Below, in pieces: positions 4,969 through 5,388 of a stretch of DNA of 5,388 nucleotides. The notes beneath the pieces were generated by a model. The model did no database searches and was not told the origin of the DNA. It saw only the letters and a program-made list of their open reading frames with translations. The stretch is taken from NCBI GenBank assembly GCA_022562655.1, contig JADFOU010000159.1, positions 1-5,388 on the forward strand. Reading direction: 5' to 3'. This stretch comes from a candidate division TA06 bacterium (GTDB lineage: Bacteria > Hydrothermota > DG-26 > E44-bin18 > JADFOU01). Both the position numbers and the translations under genes were made by a program. The first letter of the stretch is position 1, and each line of letters starts with the position of its first letter.

Positions 4969-5352
4969 ATGAGGATTAGAGTCTTGGAGCTACTTGTTGT
5001 TGGTATCTTCATCCTCGCATGTGGCCAGCGCGATTCGGAGATTGCGCCCTCGACTACTGCCGCGCTATCACCAACCAAGAAGTCTTATGCCCGATTTGAG
5101 GACCTCCGAGCGGCATTCCTTTCAAACGCACAAATCGGAAGGAAGAAAGCTGATGTAGAAGCACATGTCGGTGTTGGGGAACGCGTCGTGTTCTCCAATC
5201 CATTGTGGGAGCCGCCGAGAGTCGCCTTTTCCTATGTCCCAGCGGACAAACCAAAATTCCACTACGTGGTTGTGTATGAAAATGATATAGTGGTTGAGCA
5301 ATGTGCATACACGATAGGCGAAAACGGACAACCAAACATTCTGATGCCATAG
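4969..5352 (+). CDS. Predicted small lipoprotein, possibly BamE/SmpA-like fold
   Basis: The 127-residue protein starts at ATG 4969 with GGGAG about 10 nt upstream. The N-terminus has a hydrophobic segment (LELLVVGIFILAC, 6-18) ending in a lipobox ILAC at 15-18, so lipid attachment at C18 is likely. A Ser/Thr/Pro-rich linker follows to about residue 40. The remaining domain reads IGRKKADVEAHVGVGERVVF (56-75), then strand-like segments FHYVVVYENDIVV and CAYTI. The order of a helix with a 'G..KADV..HVG' pattern before beta strands recalls BamE/SmpA-like small domains, but this is a weak resemblance. It is the only convincing plus-strand gene. Its stop is followed by sequence resembling half an attC site, so it may be a captured cassette. 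Function is unknown. Confidence 0.7.
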   Translation: MRIRVLELLVVGIFILACGQRDSEIAPSTTAALSPTKKSYARFEDLRAAFLSNAQIGRKKADVEAHVGVGERVVFSNPLWEPPRVAFSYVPADKPKFHYVVVYENDIVVEQCAYTIGENGQPNILMP

Positions 5353-5388
5353 ATCAGCGAACCAACGGATTCAGCCGACTCGTTACAC
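5353..5388 (+). other. Possible attC-like or palindromic repeat, cut by window edge
   Basis: Immediately after the lipoprotein stop the sequence GCGAACCAACGG, then ATTCAGCCGAC, then CGTTACAC resembles the proximal arm of integron-cassette attC-like sites that follow cassette ORFs. Short complementary pairs (AACG with CGTT, CGG with CCG) are present. The distal arm and the GTTRRRY core would lie beyond the window, so this is tentative. Confidence 0.25.

Noticed and set aside
4649..4972. 107-residue plus-strand open frame
   Set aside because: It starts at TTG with no ribosome binding site, spans repeat motifs and has a low-plausibility composition.

Overview
The window is mostly core bacterial housekeeping DNA of middling GC, read almost entirely from the minus strand. 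The genes are an elongation-complex pair (mreB, mreC), two ribosomal protein genes (rpsR, rplI) and a bifunctional-nuclease (DUF151) gene that runs off the left edge. MreB plus MreC points to a rod-shaped bacterium. Strong sigma70-type promoters, Shine-Dalgarno sites on some genes and repeat-rich spacers suggest a Gram-negative-like, possibly Desulfobacterota (former Deltaproteobacteria) or related genome. That placement is inference; no marker here fixes the phylum.

Layout from right to left, following transcription. Bases 4969-5352 hold the only convincing plus-strand gene, a small predicted lipoprotein. Its downstream edge resembles half of an integron attC-like site. Bases 4389-4968 hold no convincing gene, only repeats, degraded mobile-element-like motifs and a divergent regulatory patch. 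That patch contains a 24-bp dyad matching the GAAC-N4-GTT core of Bacillus-type LexA boxes, placed over a promoter for a 98-residue protein (4092-4388) that looks like the DUF6504 family. Next come a good promoter (3986-4014), a leader of about 165 nt that can fold into a long imperfect hairpin, and mreB (2768-3814). mreC (1581-2630) follows with its own promoter. A 228-bp spacer of REP-like palindromes and 8-bp tandem repeats separates mreC from rpsR (1125-1352) and rplI (618-1061). A textbook promoter (566-594) then drives the DUF151 gene.

The gene order is unusual. mreC is not followed by mreD, and rpsR is not preceded by rpsF or ssb. The two conserved operons therefore seem to have been joined at the repeat-filled spacer 1353-1580. 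No complete novel multi-gene system is visible. The observations most worth following are the SOS-box-like operator ahead of the DUF6504-like gene, a shared TTTAACCA motif exactly 22 nt before both ribosomal protein starts, the structured mreB leader, and the families of degenerate 7-8 bp tandem repeats in several spacers.
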